Shown: positions 1 through 8,573 of the stretch, one piece after another
Position numbering within the stretch: position 1 is the first letter of the stretch
Layout: every line of letters begins with the position of its first letter
NCBI GenBank assembly: GCA_964391015.1
Contig: CAYMKU010000001.1
Span: 175,039 to 239,038 of the forward strand
Length of the DNA stretch: 64,000 nt
From: XYD12-FULL-36-8 sp964391015
GTDB taxonomy: Bacteria; Bacteroidota; Ignavibacteria; Ignavibacteriales; Ignavibacteriaceae
Direction of reading: 5' to 3'
Made by a program: the position numbers and the translations under genes
Notes under the pieces: model-generated
Told to the model about the DNA's origin: nothing
Seen by the model: the letters and a program-made list of their open reading frames with translations, nothing else
Database searches by the model: none

Positions 1-1
1 T

Positions 2-2026
2 TACCTCCTTAGTAAGAGCACTTCAAAATCTATTGATCATTTTGTCTTTCCACTATTCCAGAAATTATTTTCAGATAAATTCAAGAAAGAAAACGATGCC
101 CAAGGAGCTGATGGTTATGTCGAAGGTAAGTTAGTTATCGAATTGAAATCAGATACTGATGATTTCCTTCCAGGGTATTATCAAGCACTTCATTATGAAA
201 AGAAAGGATTGAGTTTTTCTTCTCTCTGCGTAATTGCTCATAAATTTATTGGTGTTTGGAAAATTAAAGATTTACCTAAGGGAGTAAGGGAACTTGTAAA
301 GAAAGCTGAACCCTTAAAAGCACCAAATGAAATCGGAAGAATCAATGCTAATAAAACAAATAAAGCGCTCAAAAAAGATATACTCGATTCAGCGATATTT
401 CTTTTAGGTCCAACTGATTTGGAAGGTTTTTTTGAAAGTGGAAGTAACACACATTTAAATCAATTTGTACAGGTTTTAAAGAACCTTGATGCTGATAGAA
501 TTCAGATAGCACCACACAATTTTATTAGTAAAATCGAACTAATGAAAGATTTTTTTGATGATCCACTACAAGCTATACATTCCTTCTATGCAATAGTTGG
601 TTATTGGAATGCCACATCAAAAGTTATCCAAGTTGGTGATGGTGATTATATAAATGTTACTGAATATTTAACCAACAGGGCGAGTGAGCCGATTTTTATT
701 AAACCGAGGCAACGAGAAAAATTCAAAAAGTTTGTTGAAAGTCATTATGTTTTTGCTAACGAAGGAAGCGGCTTAACCGTTGATTATTATTTCAGCCGCT
801 TCGATGAAGTAATTACAAAAATAAAACCTGAATATGCAATTCAGCACGGAATATTTTTTACCGATAATAACCTTAGCAAGTTTGCTTTGTGGTTTGTACA
901 TAATTATTATGAAAAGAAGTTAAGCGATAAATATATAGTCCTTGACCCTGCTGGTGGTTCAGGTAACCTTGTCACAAGCTGGCGGGGACATATTAAACAT
1001 AAAATTGTTTCTGAACTCCAACCTGATTTACTAAGAACAATTGAAAGACGAATGAAGCTTGATAGCGAAGAGGTTCAAGCGGGATTTACAATTATTCCAA
1101 AGACAAGTGAAAACAAAGGATTAAACTTCCTTGATAAATCAGCTGAAGGATATGTTAGCGACTTAATGAAAGAACTCAATCTTAAAAACATTAAGCTTGA
1201 TAAACCTATTGCGTTCCTCTTAAACCCGCCTTACAAAAATACCGATGAGAACCTAAAAGAGAGAATTAAAGGTGATGCTGTTTATGATATTCATAAATCT
1301 ATTCTCGACATTACTGGTAATGATGCAGGCAAAGAGAGGTATCTAGCTTTTCTTGGTCAGATATTGAATATATCAAAACTTCAAATGGGTCAGTTAGATA
1401 TAAAGACTCTAAACTTTGATAATGTTACTATTCCTAAACCTCTTGATAAAAAAATAAAAGAAACTCCTATTGTTTTACTTTTTAGTCCAACATCATGGTT
1501 AATTCCAAGACCAACTTATATCAATTTCAGAATGGAATGGGATAATTATTTTGTTTATGAAGATGGATTTATTTTTTTAGGAAATGAGTTTTTCAAGATT
1601 ACTGGAAGATTTCCCATTTCCTTTACCATATGGAGATACAAATACAATAAAAGTGGTAATAAAAATATCGTTCGGGTTAGAGATTTAACGCACATTACAA
1701 AGAAAGATTTAGAAAAGATTAACTGGGCAGCACTACTTGGTGATTTGAAAAAAGATTTAAGTGAATATGTTAGTAGGACAAGAACTATAAGGTTGGATAA
1801 TTCAAGAGGAGATATCAGAAATACATTGCCTTTATTGCTATCGAATAAAGGAATTTTAATTCAACAACCGAGGTACGACTACAGTACTGCTAAAAAAGAG
1901 CATGAGCATAATAAACTCATAAGCGGTTTTCCACTAAGAGATAAAAAAATCATTTTGAACTTAAGCGCAAGTGTGGAACGCCAGTGGGAAACTATGTTGG
2001 TTTTTATGATGATAATACACCTGTAA
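2..2026 (+). CDS. Type IIG-like restriction-modification enzyme, nuclease and methylase part (5' end off window, frameshifted 3' end)
   Basis: This gene probably encodes a single-chain restriction endonuclease and adenine-N6 DNA methyltransferase. The reading frame is open from base 2, so the true start lies left of the window. A TTG at 143 could pass for a start, but it sits inside the nuclease motif and cannot be one. A PD-(D/E)xK-type site is visible: an Asp in ADGYV (codon at 110) followed by E-L-K at 140-148. The SAM-binding motif DPAGGSG is at 944-964 and the catalytic NPPY, diagnostic of N6-adenine methylases, at 1223-1234. After about base 1950 the residues no longer look like the family, and the frame ends at 2026 while a neighbouring frame continues the protein. 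The break is most simply explained by a one-base loss in the A7 run at 1943-1949. Nuclease, methylase and probable recognition region in one chain suggest type IIG; recognition site unknown. Confidence 0.8.
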   Translation, partial: YLLSKSTSKSIDHFVFPLFQKLFSDKFKKENDAQGADGYVEGKLVIELKSDTDDFLPGYYQALHYEKKGLSFSSLCVIAHKFIGVWKIKDLPKGVRELVKKAEPLKAPNEIGRINANKTNKALKKDILDSAIFLLGPTDLEGFFESGSNTHLNQFVQVLKNLDADRIQIAPHNFISKIELMKDFFDDPLQAIHSFYAIVGYWNATSKVIQVGDGDYINVTEYLTNRASEPIFIKPRQREKFKKFVESHYVFANEGSGLTVDYYFSRFDEVITKIKPEYAIQHGIFFTDNNLSKFALWFVHNYYEKKLSDKYIVLDPAGGSGNLVTSWRGHIKHKIVSELQPDLLRTIERRMKLDSEEVQAGFTIIPKTSENKGLNFLDKSAEGYVSDLMKELNLKNIKLDKPIAFLLNPPYKNTDENLKERIKGDAVYDIHKSILDITGNDAGKERYLAFLGQILNISKLQMGQLDIKTLNFDNVTIPKPLDKKIKETPIVLLFSPTSWLIPRPTYINFRMEWDNYFVYEDGFIFLGNEFFKITGRFPISFTIWRYKYNKSGNKNIVRVRDLTHITKKDLEKINWAALLGDLKKDLSEYVSRTRTIRLDNSRGDIRNTLPLLLSNKGILIQQPRYDYSTAKKEHEHNKLISGFPLRDKKIILNLSASVERQWETMLVFMMIIHL

Positions 2027-2769
2027 GAATATCACAAGATAACTATTTTAGGATGTCAAATAGACCAGACAAGGTATGGTTCAGATTAGATAACGTTCTT
2101 ATTAATGTTAATCAAACTAGAATTCAATCTGGCGCACCCGATAAATATGGTTTCTGTGCTTATGACTTGGGAAGTGCAATCGCTACATTTTCTTGGTTTG
2201 CCATAACAAAAGCCATTAATGGCCGTTATCCGATTTGGGCAAATCAATATGACATTTGGAAACCAAAGATTACAAAAGAACTCGAGAGAGAATTTTACTC
2301 ATTATGCTTTGCTTTTAGTTTAGTCGAGAACAGATGTGTCGTCACAAAGTTTGAAAAGGATAATCCGGTTAAAGATGCTCCAGAAGTATTTGTTGACAAT
2401 CCGTTATGTCCTACAAATTCAGAATCATTTTGGTCAACAACTTTGGAACCATATGTGAAAGAAACGGGAAGTACACTTTCACTTCAGTTAATAGATTTAG
2501 TAAAAGATTTATATAAACTATGGAATATGAAATTCTGTAAAAGCGCATTTTTGTACAATGCTGGATTAGAGAATGAAACATACTTCAAATACTTTGATTA
2601 TGAAGATTTTCTAACGCCCTATTCTGGTTTAATACAAATTAGAAGATACGCTGAAATAAATTCAAAGACTGATTTATTAAATCTGTTTGACCAAGTTTCT
2701 GACAAAGCTAAAAATGTTAAAAATAAAATTTATGATTTACTTACAACCGAATTTAAATATTTCGATTAA
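1984..2769 (+). CDS. C-terminal, probable target-recognition part of the restriction-modification enzyme, in the shifted frame
   Basis: This frame continues the upstream methylase gene. A GTG at 1984 can be read as a start, but the frame is open back to 1945 and no ribosome site precedes it. Adding one A to the A7 run at 1943-1949 joins the two parts and gives a junction reading KKNHFELKRKCGTPVGNYVG, which looks like natural protein. The segment has no catalytic motif that I can see. Its position after the NPPY methylase core is where type IIG enzymes carry the DNA-recognition domain, so that role is inferred from position only. The stop at 2769 is 18 bases before serA. It may be an assembly error, a true inactivating mutation, or less likely a programmed slip. 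Confidence 0.65.
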   Translation: MGNYVGFYDDNTPVRISQDNYFRMSNRPDKVWFRLDNVLINVNQTRIQSGAPDKYGFCAYDLGSAIATFSWFAITKAINGRYPIWANQYDIWKPKITKELEREFYSLCFAFSLVENRCVVTKFEKDNPVKDAPEVFVDNPLCPTNSESFWSTTLEPYVKETGSTLSLQLIDLVKDLYKLWNMKFCKSAFLYNAGLENETYFKYFDYEDFLTPYSGLIQIRRYAEINSKTDLLNLFDQVSDKAKNVKNKIYDLLTTEFKYFD

Positions 2770-2787
2770 AAAGAAAGGATAAACTAA

Positions 2788-3978
2788 ATGAAACTAAAAG
2801 TATTAATTGCAGATAAATTTCCAGAAAAATATATTCAACAAATGAGGGACCTTGATCTGGATGTCATTTATCAGCCAAAACTTGGGGAAAAGGATTTACC
2901 CGAAGCGGCAAAAGATGTTGACATTCTCATAGTCCGTTCAACCATTGTAAATGAAGAAACTATTTCATCAAGCAAAAAATTAAATCTAATCATTCGTGCC
3001 GGCTCAGGTGTAAATAACATTGCAATTTCTGCTGCAAATAAAAAAGGAATTTATGTAACTAATTGCCCCGGTATGAATGCAGTGGCAGTTGCCGAATTAG
3101 CTTTTGGCTTGATGATTGCACTTGACCGTTTTATTCCTGACAATGTAATTGATTTCAGAAATGGAGTTTGGAATAAAGATAAATATTCAAAAGGCATGGG
3201 ACTTAAAGGCAAAACTTTGGGATTAATTGGAGTTGGAAATATAGGTAAAGAAGTTGCGAAGCGTGCACTCGCATTTGAAATGAATGTTTATGGGAAAGAT
3301 ATTACCCGGATTGAAGGAGTTCAGATTAAAGATTTCAACGAAATGGATCAGCTTCTTCCTTTGTGTGATATTGTTACCATCCACCTACCGGCTACTCCAC
3401 AAACCAAAGGACTGTTCAACAAGCAAATGCTCAGTCACATGAAAAACGGCGCCTTGCTTATCAATACATCAAGACATGATGTAATTGTTGAAGATGATCT
3501 TCTTGAAGCAATCAAAGAAAAAAATCTTCGTGTAGCCGTAGATGTTTTTAAGGGAGAGCCAGAAGGAAAAGCAGGAGAAGTTAAATCCAAGCTGCAAGAT
3601 AATCCGAATATTTATGTAACTCATCATATTGGTGCTTCAACTGAACAAGCACAGGATGCTGTTGCAGAAGAAACTGTAAACATAATCAAACACTATGTCC
3701 ACAGCGGAGTAATTGACCACTGGGTTAACAAAGCAAAAATTATTGATGCGAAATATCAACTTGTTGTTAAGCATTACGATAAACCTGGAGTGCTTGCAGG
3801 AGTGCTTGATGTTATAAGAAGCGGTAATATTAATATTGAGGAAATCGAGAATATTATTTTTGAAGGCGGTATTGCAGCTTGCTGCACAATGAAATTACAA
3901 AGTACAGTTACTGCGGATATGCTGAAAAAGATGAGCGAAAATCCAAATGTGATTAGCGTTAGCCACGTAGAAATTTAA
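2788..3978 (+). CDS. serA: D-3-phosphoglycerate dehydrogenase
   Basis: SerA oxidises 3-phosphoglycerate with NAD to 3-phosphohydroxypyruvate, the first step of serine synthesis in the cytosol. The 396-residue protein has a split substrate domain, then the Rossmann motif GLIGVGNIGKEVAKRA near residue 145, the catalytic region around NTSRHDVI and the histidine in HHIGAST near residue 280. A C-terminal ACT domain from about 325 (KPGVLAGVLDVI) is the usual site of serine feedback. It lacks the extra allosteric domain of the long SerA form. An AAAGAAAGGA ribosome site precedes the ATG. It follows the restriction gene closely and converges on the next gene across a strong inverted repeat. Confidence 0.9.
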   Translation: MKLKVLIADKFPEKYIQQMRDLDLDVIYQPKLGEKDLPEAAKDVDILIVRSTIVNEETISSSKKLNLIIRAGSGVNNIAISAANKKGIYVTNCPGMNAVAVAELAFGLMIALDRFIPDNVIDFRNGVWNKDKYSKGMGLKGKTLGLIGVGNIGKEVAKRALAFEMNVYGKDITRIEGVQIKDFNEMDQLLPLCDIVTIHLPATPQTKGLFNKQMLSHMKNGALLINTSRHDVIVEDDLLEAIKEKNLRVAVDVFKGEPEGKAGEVKSKLQDNPNIYVTHHIGASTEQAQDAVAEETVNIIKHYVHSGVIDHWVNKAKIIDAKYQLVVKHYDKPGVLAGVLDVIRSGNINIEEIENIIFEGGIAACCTMKLQSTVTADMLKKMSENPNVISVSHVEI

Positions 3979-3985
3979 AACCCAA

Positions 3986-4014
3986 ACCTCCGAGGTTTCT
4001 AAAACCTCGGAGGT
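3986..4014. terminator. Perfect 13-bp inverted repeat between convergent genes, likely bidirectional terminator
   Basis: ACCTCCGAGGTTT (3986-3998) is exactly complementary to 4002-4014 with a three-base loop. It lies between the converging stops of serA and the next minus-strand gene. No strong T run follows on the plus side; short T stretches follow on the minus side. It could also be a copy of a dispersed palindromic repeat, since each arm is itself nearly palindromic. Confidence 0.55.
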
Positions 4015-4033
4015 CTCATAATTACCGAACTAT

Positions 4034-4792
4034 TCACACAAACTTCACATCAATCATATCTTGAATTATTCCGTGGAAGTACGGCAATTCTAAAAGTCGT
4101 TTGATTCCTTCTAGATCCTGCTCATCAAAATTGAATACAACATGCTGCAAATGATCGGTAAGATATTTCCTGGAATTCAAAAAAAATACTTGATTCATTC
4201 CCTCAAATATTGTCAACGGATCCATAGATGTCATTATTTCTTGATACTTTGAGTGAACCAGCTTCAATAAATCCTCAGACTCGCTTGCAAAAACGAAATT
4301 AACATACGGTGCAGAAATCAATTCAATCATTTCTTCGGTAAAACTAATCGCAGAATCAAGATTTCCTTCCTCAAAATTTCTATCTCCAACAACAACCCGA
4401 TTTTTATTTGACACTTCACTATTTATTTTTTCGAGTGACAGCTGAGCATCCATGTTGTAGATTTCATTAAAAAGAATCTTCGTAAGTATCCCTTCATTGG
4501 TCGAAGTATCTCCTGCAAGCGTTATTTCACGAATTAATTTTTCTTTAGGATCGAAATAAATATATGAGTTACTAATTGATTCATCGAATGAAACACCCAA
4601 GCTTTTAGAAATGAAAAAATCTTTATGATTTAACAAATCCATTAGTGGGATTAATCCAACTGCACATTTATTATTAGTTATATGCTTTGACAGCAAAGAT
4701 GATGGAAGAAATTTGAGGTTAGTTTTATCTTCTACAGTTAAAGTAGAAGAAATTATTCGAGCAAAAATATTATCTGGTAAAAAAATCTCCAT
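4034..4792 (-). CDS. Uncharacterised protein, possibly a solute-binding-fold (MqnA-like) protein
   Basis: The 252-residue product has no signal peptide or membrane segment. Residues 30-115 (LPSSLLSKHI, CAVGLIPLMDLL, then a stretch predicted to end in LTKILFNEIY) recall the type 2 periplasmic-binding fold of chorismate dehydratase MqnA from the futalosine menaquinone pathway. In that family a GLVP-type motif is followed by a strand and an S-N-TS-L-K helix start. The similarity is faint and the protein is shorter than typical MqnA, so enzyme function is not claimed. The gene starts just after the terminator of the rplS operon, so it either has a very short promoter region or depends on readthrough. 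Confidence 0.5.
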   Translation of the reverse strand: MEIFLPDNIFARIISSTLTVEDKTNLKFLPSSLLSKHITNNKCAVGLIPLMDLLNHKDFFISKSLGVSFDESISNSYIYFDPKEKLIREITLAGDTSTNEGILTKILFNEIYNMDAQLSLEKINSEVSNKNRVVVGDRNFEEGNLDSAISFTEEMIELISAPYVNFVFASESEDLLKLVHSKYQEIMTSMDPLTIFEGMNQVFFLNSRKYLTDHLQHVVFNFDEQDLEGIKRLLELPYFHGIIQDMIDVKFV

Positions 4793-4804
4793 TGCAAAAT
4801 AAAA

Positions 4805-4825
4805 AAGCCGCTTGCACAGCGGCTT
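4805..4825 (-). terminator. Intrinsic terminator of the ffh-rplS operon
   Basis: The arms AAGCCGC (4805-4811) and GCGGCTT (4819-4825) enclose a seven-base loop. Read on the minus strand the stem is followed by a T6 run, as expected for Rho-independent termination. It comes 19 bases after the rplS stop. Confidence 0.85.
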
Positions 4826-4843
4826 ACATAAATATTTATCGAA

Positions 4844-5188
4844 TTACGTGGTTTTACCTTTAATTCTTGCAGCTTTACCGGATAAATTTCTTAAGTAGTA
4901 AAGCTTTGCTCTTCTAACGTGACCTTCCCGTATCATTTCAATCTTAGAAATTTTGGGGGAGTTATATGGGAAAATTCTCTCAACACCAACACCGCTTGAA
5001 AGTTTTCTAACAGTAAATGTTTTGTTGAGTCCTGAACCGCGAATGCTGATTACATCACCTTCAAACGGTTGAATTCTTTCCTTATCACCTTCAATTACTT
5101 TTACGTGAATTTTTATTCTGTCGCCTGGATTAAATTTGGGATAATCCATTTTTAATTGATCGGCTAATATTTTACTTGCATCTATCAT
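4844..5188 (-). CDS. rplS: 50S ribosomal protein L19
   Basis: L19 sits at the 30S-50S interface of the large subunit. The 114-residue product has the full family length, with the signatures FNPGDRIKIHVKV, IQPFEGDVISIRGSG, GVGVERIFPYNSP and REGHVRRAKLYYLR. It is the last gene of the ffh-rpsP-khpA-rimM-trmD-rplS order that is common in bacteria, 11 bases after trmD, and is followed by a strong terminator. Confidence 0.97.
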   Translation of the reverse strand: MIDASKILADQLKMDYPKFNPGDRIKIHVKVIEGDKERIQPFEGDVISIRGSGLNKTFTVRKLSSGVGVERIFPYNSPKISKIEMIREGHVRRAKLYYLRNLSGKAARIKGKTT

Positions 5189-5199
5189 TTTTTTATCCT

Positions 5200-5874
5200 T
5201 TAATTATTAAAATTTTTCCATCTCTCAGTTAAAAATTTGGATCGTTCTTCTTTCCAACTTTTTATTTGTTTTTCATTACCAGATAAAAGAACTTCCGGAA
5301 CCCTCATCCCTTTATATTCTGCTGGACGAGTGTAAGATGGAGATTCCATTATATCCCCATCCTGGAATGAATCATTTAGTGCAGATTCACTATCATTGAG
5401 AACTCCAGGAATAACACGAACAATGGCATCAATAATCACAAGTGATGGAAGTTCACCACCAGTAAGCACAAAGTTTCCAAGGGATATTTCATCCGTTGCG
5501 AATTTTTCTCTGACCCTATCATCAATATCTTTATAATGCCCTGCTATAAATATTATATTATCCTTCAGAGAAAGCTGATTTGCTAGCTTTTGTGTGAAAA
5601 TTTTCCCTTTCGGTGTTGTGAAAATAACATGTTCGTACTTTCTCTCACTTTGAAGTTTCTCAATGCATTCAAAGAACGGTTCAGGTTTTAAGACCATTCC
5701 AGGTCCGCCGCCGAACGGCTTATCATCAATTTGTTTGTGCTTATTATATGCATAGTCCCGAACATTATGAATAAAGATTTTAATCTTTCCTTTATCCTGA
5801 GCCCGTCTTATTATACTTGAATTTAGTGGGCCTGTAAAAACATCTGGAACAGCAGTCAAAATATCAATTCTCAT
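5200..5874 (-). CDS. trmD: tRNA (guanine-37-N1)-methyltransferase
   Basis: TrmD methylates G37 next to the anticodon with S-adenosylmethionine, preventing +1 frameshifting. The SPOUT-family signatures are present: DKPFGGGPGMVLKPEP, and GNFVLTGGELPSLVIIDA in the trefoil-knot cofactor site. I chose the ATG at 5874 (MRIDILT), which matches the family N-terminus; ATGs at 5877 and 5895 would add residues the family does not have. The start lies inside the end of rimM, so the two are probably translationally coupled. Confidence 0.95.
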   Translation of the reverse strand: MRIDILTAVPDVFTGPLNSSIIRRAQDKGKIKIFIHNVRDYAYNKHKQIDDKPFGGGPGMVLKPEPFFECIEKLQSERKYEHVIFTTPKGKIFTQKLANQLSLKDNIIFIAGHYKDIDDRVREKFATDEISLGNFVLTGGELPSLVIIDAIVRVIPGVLNDSESALNDSFQDGDIMESPSYTRPAEYKGMRVPEVLLSGNEKQIKSWKEERSKFLTERWKNFNN

Positions 5875-6382
5875 CATCTTCGTAAAAATCTTCACCGGGT
5901 TTTAACACTATGACTTTATTCGCAATATTAACATTGTCTATGAATTCTCGTACAGCAGGAATTAGAATTTCCTCGCCGGTCACTTTTCTAATTACATAAA
6001 CATCATTTGCATTTAATGAATAAACATCTACAACCTTACCAAGTTCAACATTATTGCGAGTAACTTTACAACCCACAATATCATGAATATAAAAACGACC
6101 TTCTGGCAGTTGAATCAAATCACCACTATCAATAAACACATCTTTACCTACTAACATCTCAACAGACACCTTGTCGTCAAAATCCCTAAATTTAATTATG
6201 ATGTTCTCTTTCTTCCTTTTAACAAATTGGAGCGAAAACATCTTTTTTTCTCCCCAGAAATCCAGATAGACCTTTTTTAGACTATAAAATCTTTCCGGAG
6301 AGTCGGCATAAGACTCTATTTTTAGGAAACCTTTGTCGCCTTCGATAGCAATAATTTGAGCAACAAGAAAAAAATCAATCAC
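5864..6382 (-). CDS. rimM: 16S rRNA processing protein RimM
   Basis: RimM helps mature the head of the 30S subunit and binds protein S19. The 172-residue product shows a RimM N-terminal beta-barrel (IIAIEGDKGFLKIESYADSPERF) and a PRC-barrel (FYIHDIVGCKV, GKVVDVYSLNANDVYVI, ILIPAVREFI). The usual G-x-HGL-G motif near the start is replaced by IEGDKGFLKI, a divergent form. It overlaps trmD and follows khpA by 21 bases. Confidence 0.9.
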   Translation of the reverse strand: MIDFFLVAQIIAIEGDKGFLKIESYADSPERFYSLKKVYLDFWGEKKMFSLQFVKRKKENIIIKFRDFDDKVSVEMLVGKDVFIDSGDLIQLPEGRFYIHDIVGCKVTRNNVELGKVVDVYSLNANDVYVIRKVTGEEILIPAVREFIDNVNIANKVIVLKPGEDFYEDDEN

Positions 6383-6403
6383 TAAAAATAATTTTGCTCA
6401 ATC

Positions 6404-6637
6404 CTAATCTAGAATTTCCAGAACAGCTCTTTTTCCATGTTTAGCCGCGACAGCAGTAAGAAGTACTCTCATAGCTGCTGCCGTTTTACCCTGCTTGCCA
6501 ATAACTTTTCCAACATCATTTTGGCTTACTTTAAGTGCAAGTAAAATTTTCTTATCCTCGTCAACTTTTTCATCGATTATAACACCATCAGGGTTATCTA
6601 CAAGCTGCTTTGCGATATACTCAATGAACTCTTTCAT
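6404..6637 (-). CDS. khpA: KH-domain RNA-binding protein KhpA
   Basis: KhpA is a small cytosolic RNA-binding protein, which in other bacteria pairs with KhpB (EloR). The 77-residue chain is a single KH domain carrying the GxxG-type loop GKVIGKQGKTAAAMR and the family ending in VLEILD. Its place between rpsP and rimM is the standard one. The 80-base gap from rpsP contains no obvious terminator. Confidence 0.9.
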   Translation of the reverse strand: MKEFIEYIAKQLVDNPDGVIIDEKVDEDKKILLALKVSQNDVGKVIGKQGKTAAAMRVLLTAVAAKHGKRAVLEILD

Positions 6638-6717
6638 AGGAAGACGCCTCCTTAATAGAGTATGGATGCATGAGAAATAATGTACAGAAAATTATCTACG
6701 TAAATTTCTAAAAATAT

Positions 6718-7170
6718 TTACACAGATTTTTCTTCAGAAGCTGCACCCTTAACTTCTGCTGTACCTTCAGAAACCGTTTCTTGCTTCTTCTCTTCCGAAG
6801 CCTTACCACTTTTCTTTTTCTTTCTCGGCTTTACTGCATTAGACTTAGCTTCGCGAAGCTTTTGGAAATTCTCTTTCTCTTCTCTGATTTTTTCTACCGA
6901 TGCACCTTTTTTTATCAGATGTCTTTCAAGAAGAATTCCCTTTTGACTTAATAAATTTTTTACTGTATCGGTTGGTTGAGCCCCGTTATTTAACCAATAT
7001 AACGCTCTATCTTCTTTAATATCTAAAGTTGATGGATGTGTCAATGGATTATACAGCCCGATAGCTTCAATGAATTTGCCGTCTCTTGGGGAACGGGAAT
7101 CTGCTGCAACCACTTTATAGATCGGTTGTTTCTTTTTACCCAATCTTCTTAATCTTAACTTAACTGCCAA
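6718..7170 (-). CDS. rpsP: 30S ribosomal protein S16 with a long charged C-terminal tail
   Basis: S16 is an assembly protein of the small-subunit body. Residues 1-85 match the family (MAVKLRLRRLGKKKQPIYKV, SPRDGKFIEAIGLYNP, ALYWLNNGAQPTDTV). The protein then runs on for about 60 residues rich in Lys, Glu, Ala and Ser, a low-complexity extension absent from short S16 forms; tails of this kind occur in Bacteroidota and Chlorobi relatives. It lies 33 bases after ffh. Confidence 0.95.
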   Translation of the reverse strand: MAVKLRLRRLGKKKQPIYKVVAADSRSPRDGKFIEAIGLYNPLTHPSTLDIKEDRALYWLNNGAQPTDTVKNLLSQKGILLERHLIKKGASVEKIREEKENFQKLREAKSNAVKPRKKKKSGKASEEKKQETVSEGTAEVKGAASEEKSV

Positions 7171-7203
7171 CTTAAATAACCTCCGTATAGTTAATCATTT
7201 TAA

Positions 7204-8529
7204 TCAATTGAATTTTAAATTTTTAAATGACGTATTACCAAAACCTTTTTTGCTGAATTGACTCATCATCCTTTGCATTTCACTAAATTGTTTTAATAAC
7301 CTATTTACTTCCTGAATTGAAGTTCCACTGCCTCTTGCAATTCTCATTCTTCGGCTACCATTCAGTATTTTTGGTTTTCGTCTTTCCTGAATGGTCATTG
7401 AATTTATAATTGCTTCTGTTTTAATTAGTGCATTGTCATCAACTTTCAAATTTTTTACTTGCGCACCGACACCTGGAAGCATTCCAATCAGCGATGACAA
7501 TGAACCCATTTTCTTTATGGCTTTAATTTGCTTAAGAAAATCTTCAAAATCAAATTCATTTTTACGTAATTTTTCTTCCAATTTCTCTGCTTCAACATCT
7601 TCATAGCTCTCTTGTACCTTCTCAACTAAGGAAATAACATCTCCCTTTCCCAAAATTCGTGAGGCCAATCGTTCTGGGAAAAAAGCTTCTAATTGGTTTA
7701 GTTTTTCACCATTACTGATGAATTTGATCGGTTTACCCACCACAGAACGAACCGACAGAGCAGCACCACCTCTTGCATCACCATCAAGCTTGGTGAGAAC
7801 GATACCATCAAAATTCAATCTATCATTAAATATTTTCGCTGAGTTTACCGCATCTTGACCAGTCATTGCATCAACAACATATAAAATTTCTGTTGGATTT
7901 ACCAGGTTTTTAATATGCTCAATTTCTGCCATCATTTCTTCATCAACATGAAGGCGCCCGGCTGTATCTATGATGACAGCATTAAAATTGTTTTCTTTGG
8001 CGTACTCGATAGAATTCTTAACAGCCTTTATTGCATCTTTTTCTTCTAATGAAAAAACTGGAATATCAATTTGCTGCCCCAATAATTGTAGCTGTTTGAT
8101 GGCTGCCGGACGATAAACATCTGCCGCTACTAAAAGAACTCTTAGCTGATTACCCTTCAGTTTCTTCGCAAGTTTAGCACTGAATGTAGTTTTCCCCGAA
8201 CCCTGAAGTCCAGAGATTAAAACCGTAGTAATACCTGATGCATTTAGTTTGATTTCACTTTGACTACCACCAAGAACACGGACCAATTCATCATAAATAA
8301 TTTTTGTAATAAGCTGCCCAGGAGTGATCGAAGTTAGAACCTCTCTCCCCAATGCTTTAATTTTTACATCTTCAATAAAATCTTTTGCTACTTTAAAATT
8401 AACATCAGCATCAAGAAGAATTCTTCTGATTTCCCGAAGAGTATCAGAAATATTATTCTCCGTTAGCTTACCTTGACCTCTAACCTTTTTAAGAGCTGAT
8501 TCTAATTTTAAAGTTAAATCTTCAAACAC
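7204..8529 (-). CDS. ffh: Signal recognition particle GTPase Ffh
   Basis: Ffh binds 4.5S RNA and signal sequences and docks ribosomes at the membrane through FtsY. The 441-residue chain has the helical N domain, then the G domain with P-loop GLQGSGKTTFSAKLAK near residue 107, DTAGRLHVDEEMM and TKLDGDARGGAALS. The methionine-rich M domain follows from about 325, including the RNA-binding RRMRIARGSGTSIQEV and LLKQFSEMQRMMSQF. It starts 44 bases after the atpG stop. Confidence 0.96.
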   Translation of the reverse strand: MFEDLTLKLESALKKVRGQGKLTENNISDTLREIRRILLDADVNFKVAKDFIEDVKIKALGREVLTSITPGQLITKIIYDELVRVLGGSQSEIKLNASGITTVLISGLQGSGKTTFSAKLAKKLKGNQLRVLLVAADVYRPAAIKQLQLLGQQIDIPVFSLEEKDAIKAVKNSIEYAKENNFNAVIIDTAGRLHVDEEMMAEIEHIKNLVNPTEILYVVDAMTGQDAVNSAKIFNDRLNFDGIVLTKLDGDARGGAALSVRSVVGKPIKFISNGEKLNQLEAFFPERLASRILGKGDVISLVEKVQESYEDVEAEKLEEKLRKNEFDFEDFLKQIKAIKKMGSLSSLIGMLPGVGAQVKNLKVDDNALIKTEAIINSMTIQERRKPKILNGSRRMRIARGSGTSIQEVNRLLKQFSEMQRMMSQFSKKGFGNTSFKNLKFN

Positions 8530-8573
8530 TGCTTAATCTAATTCTCTATAAATCTAATAGTGATTGGGGATAG

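Noticed and set aside
143..145. TTG at 143 as the start of the restriction gene
   Set aside because: The frame is open to base 2 and this codon is inside the ExK nuclease motif.
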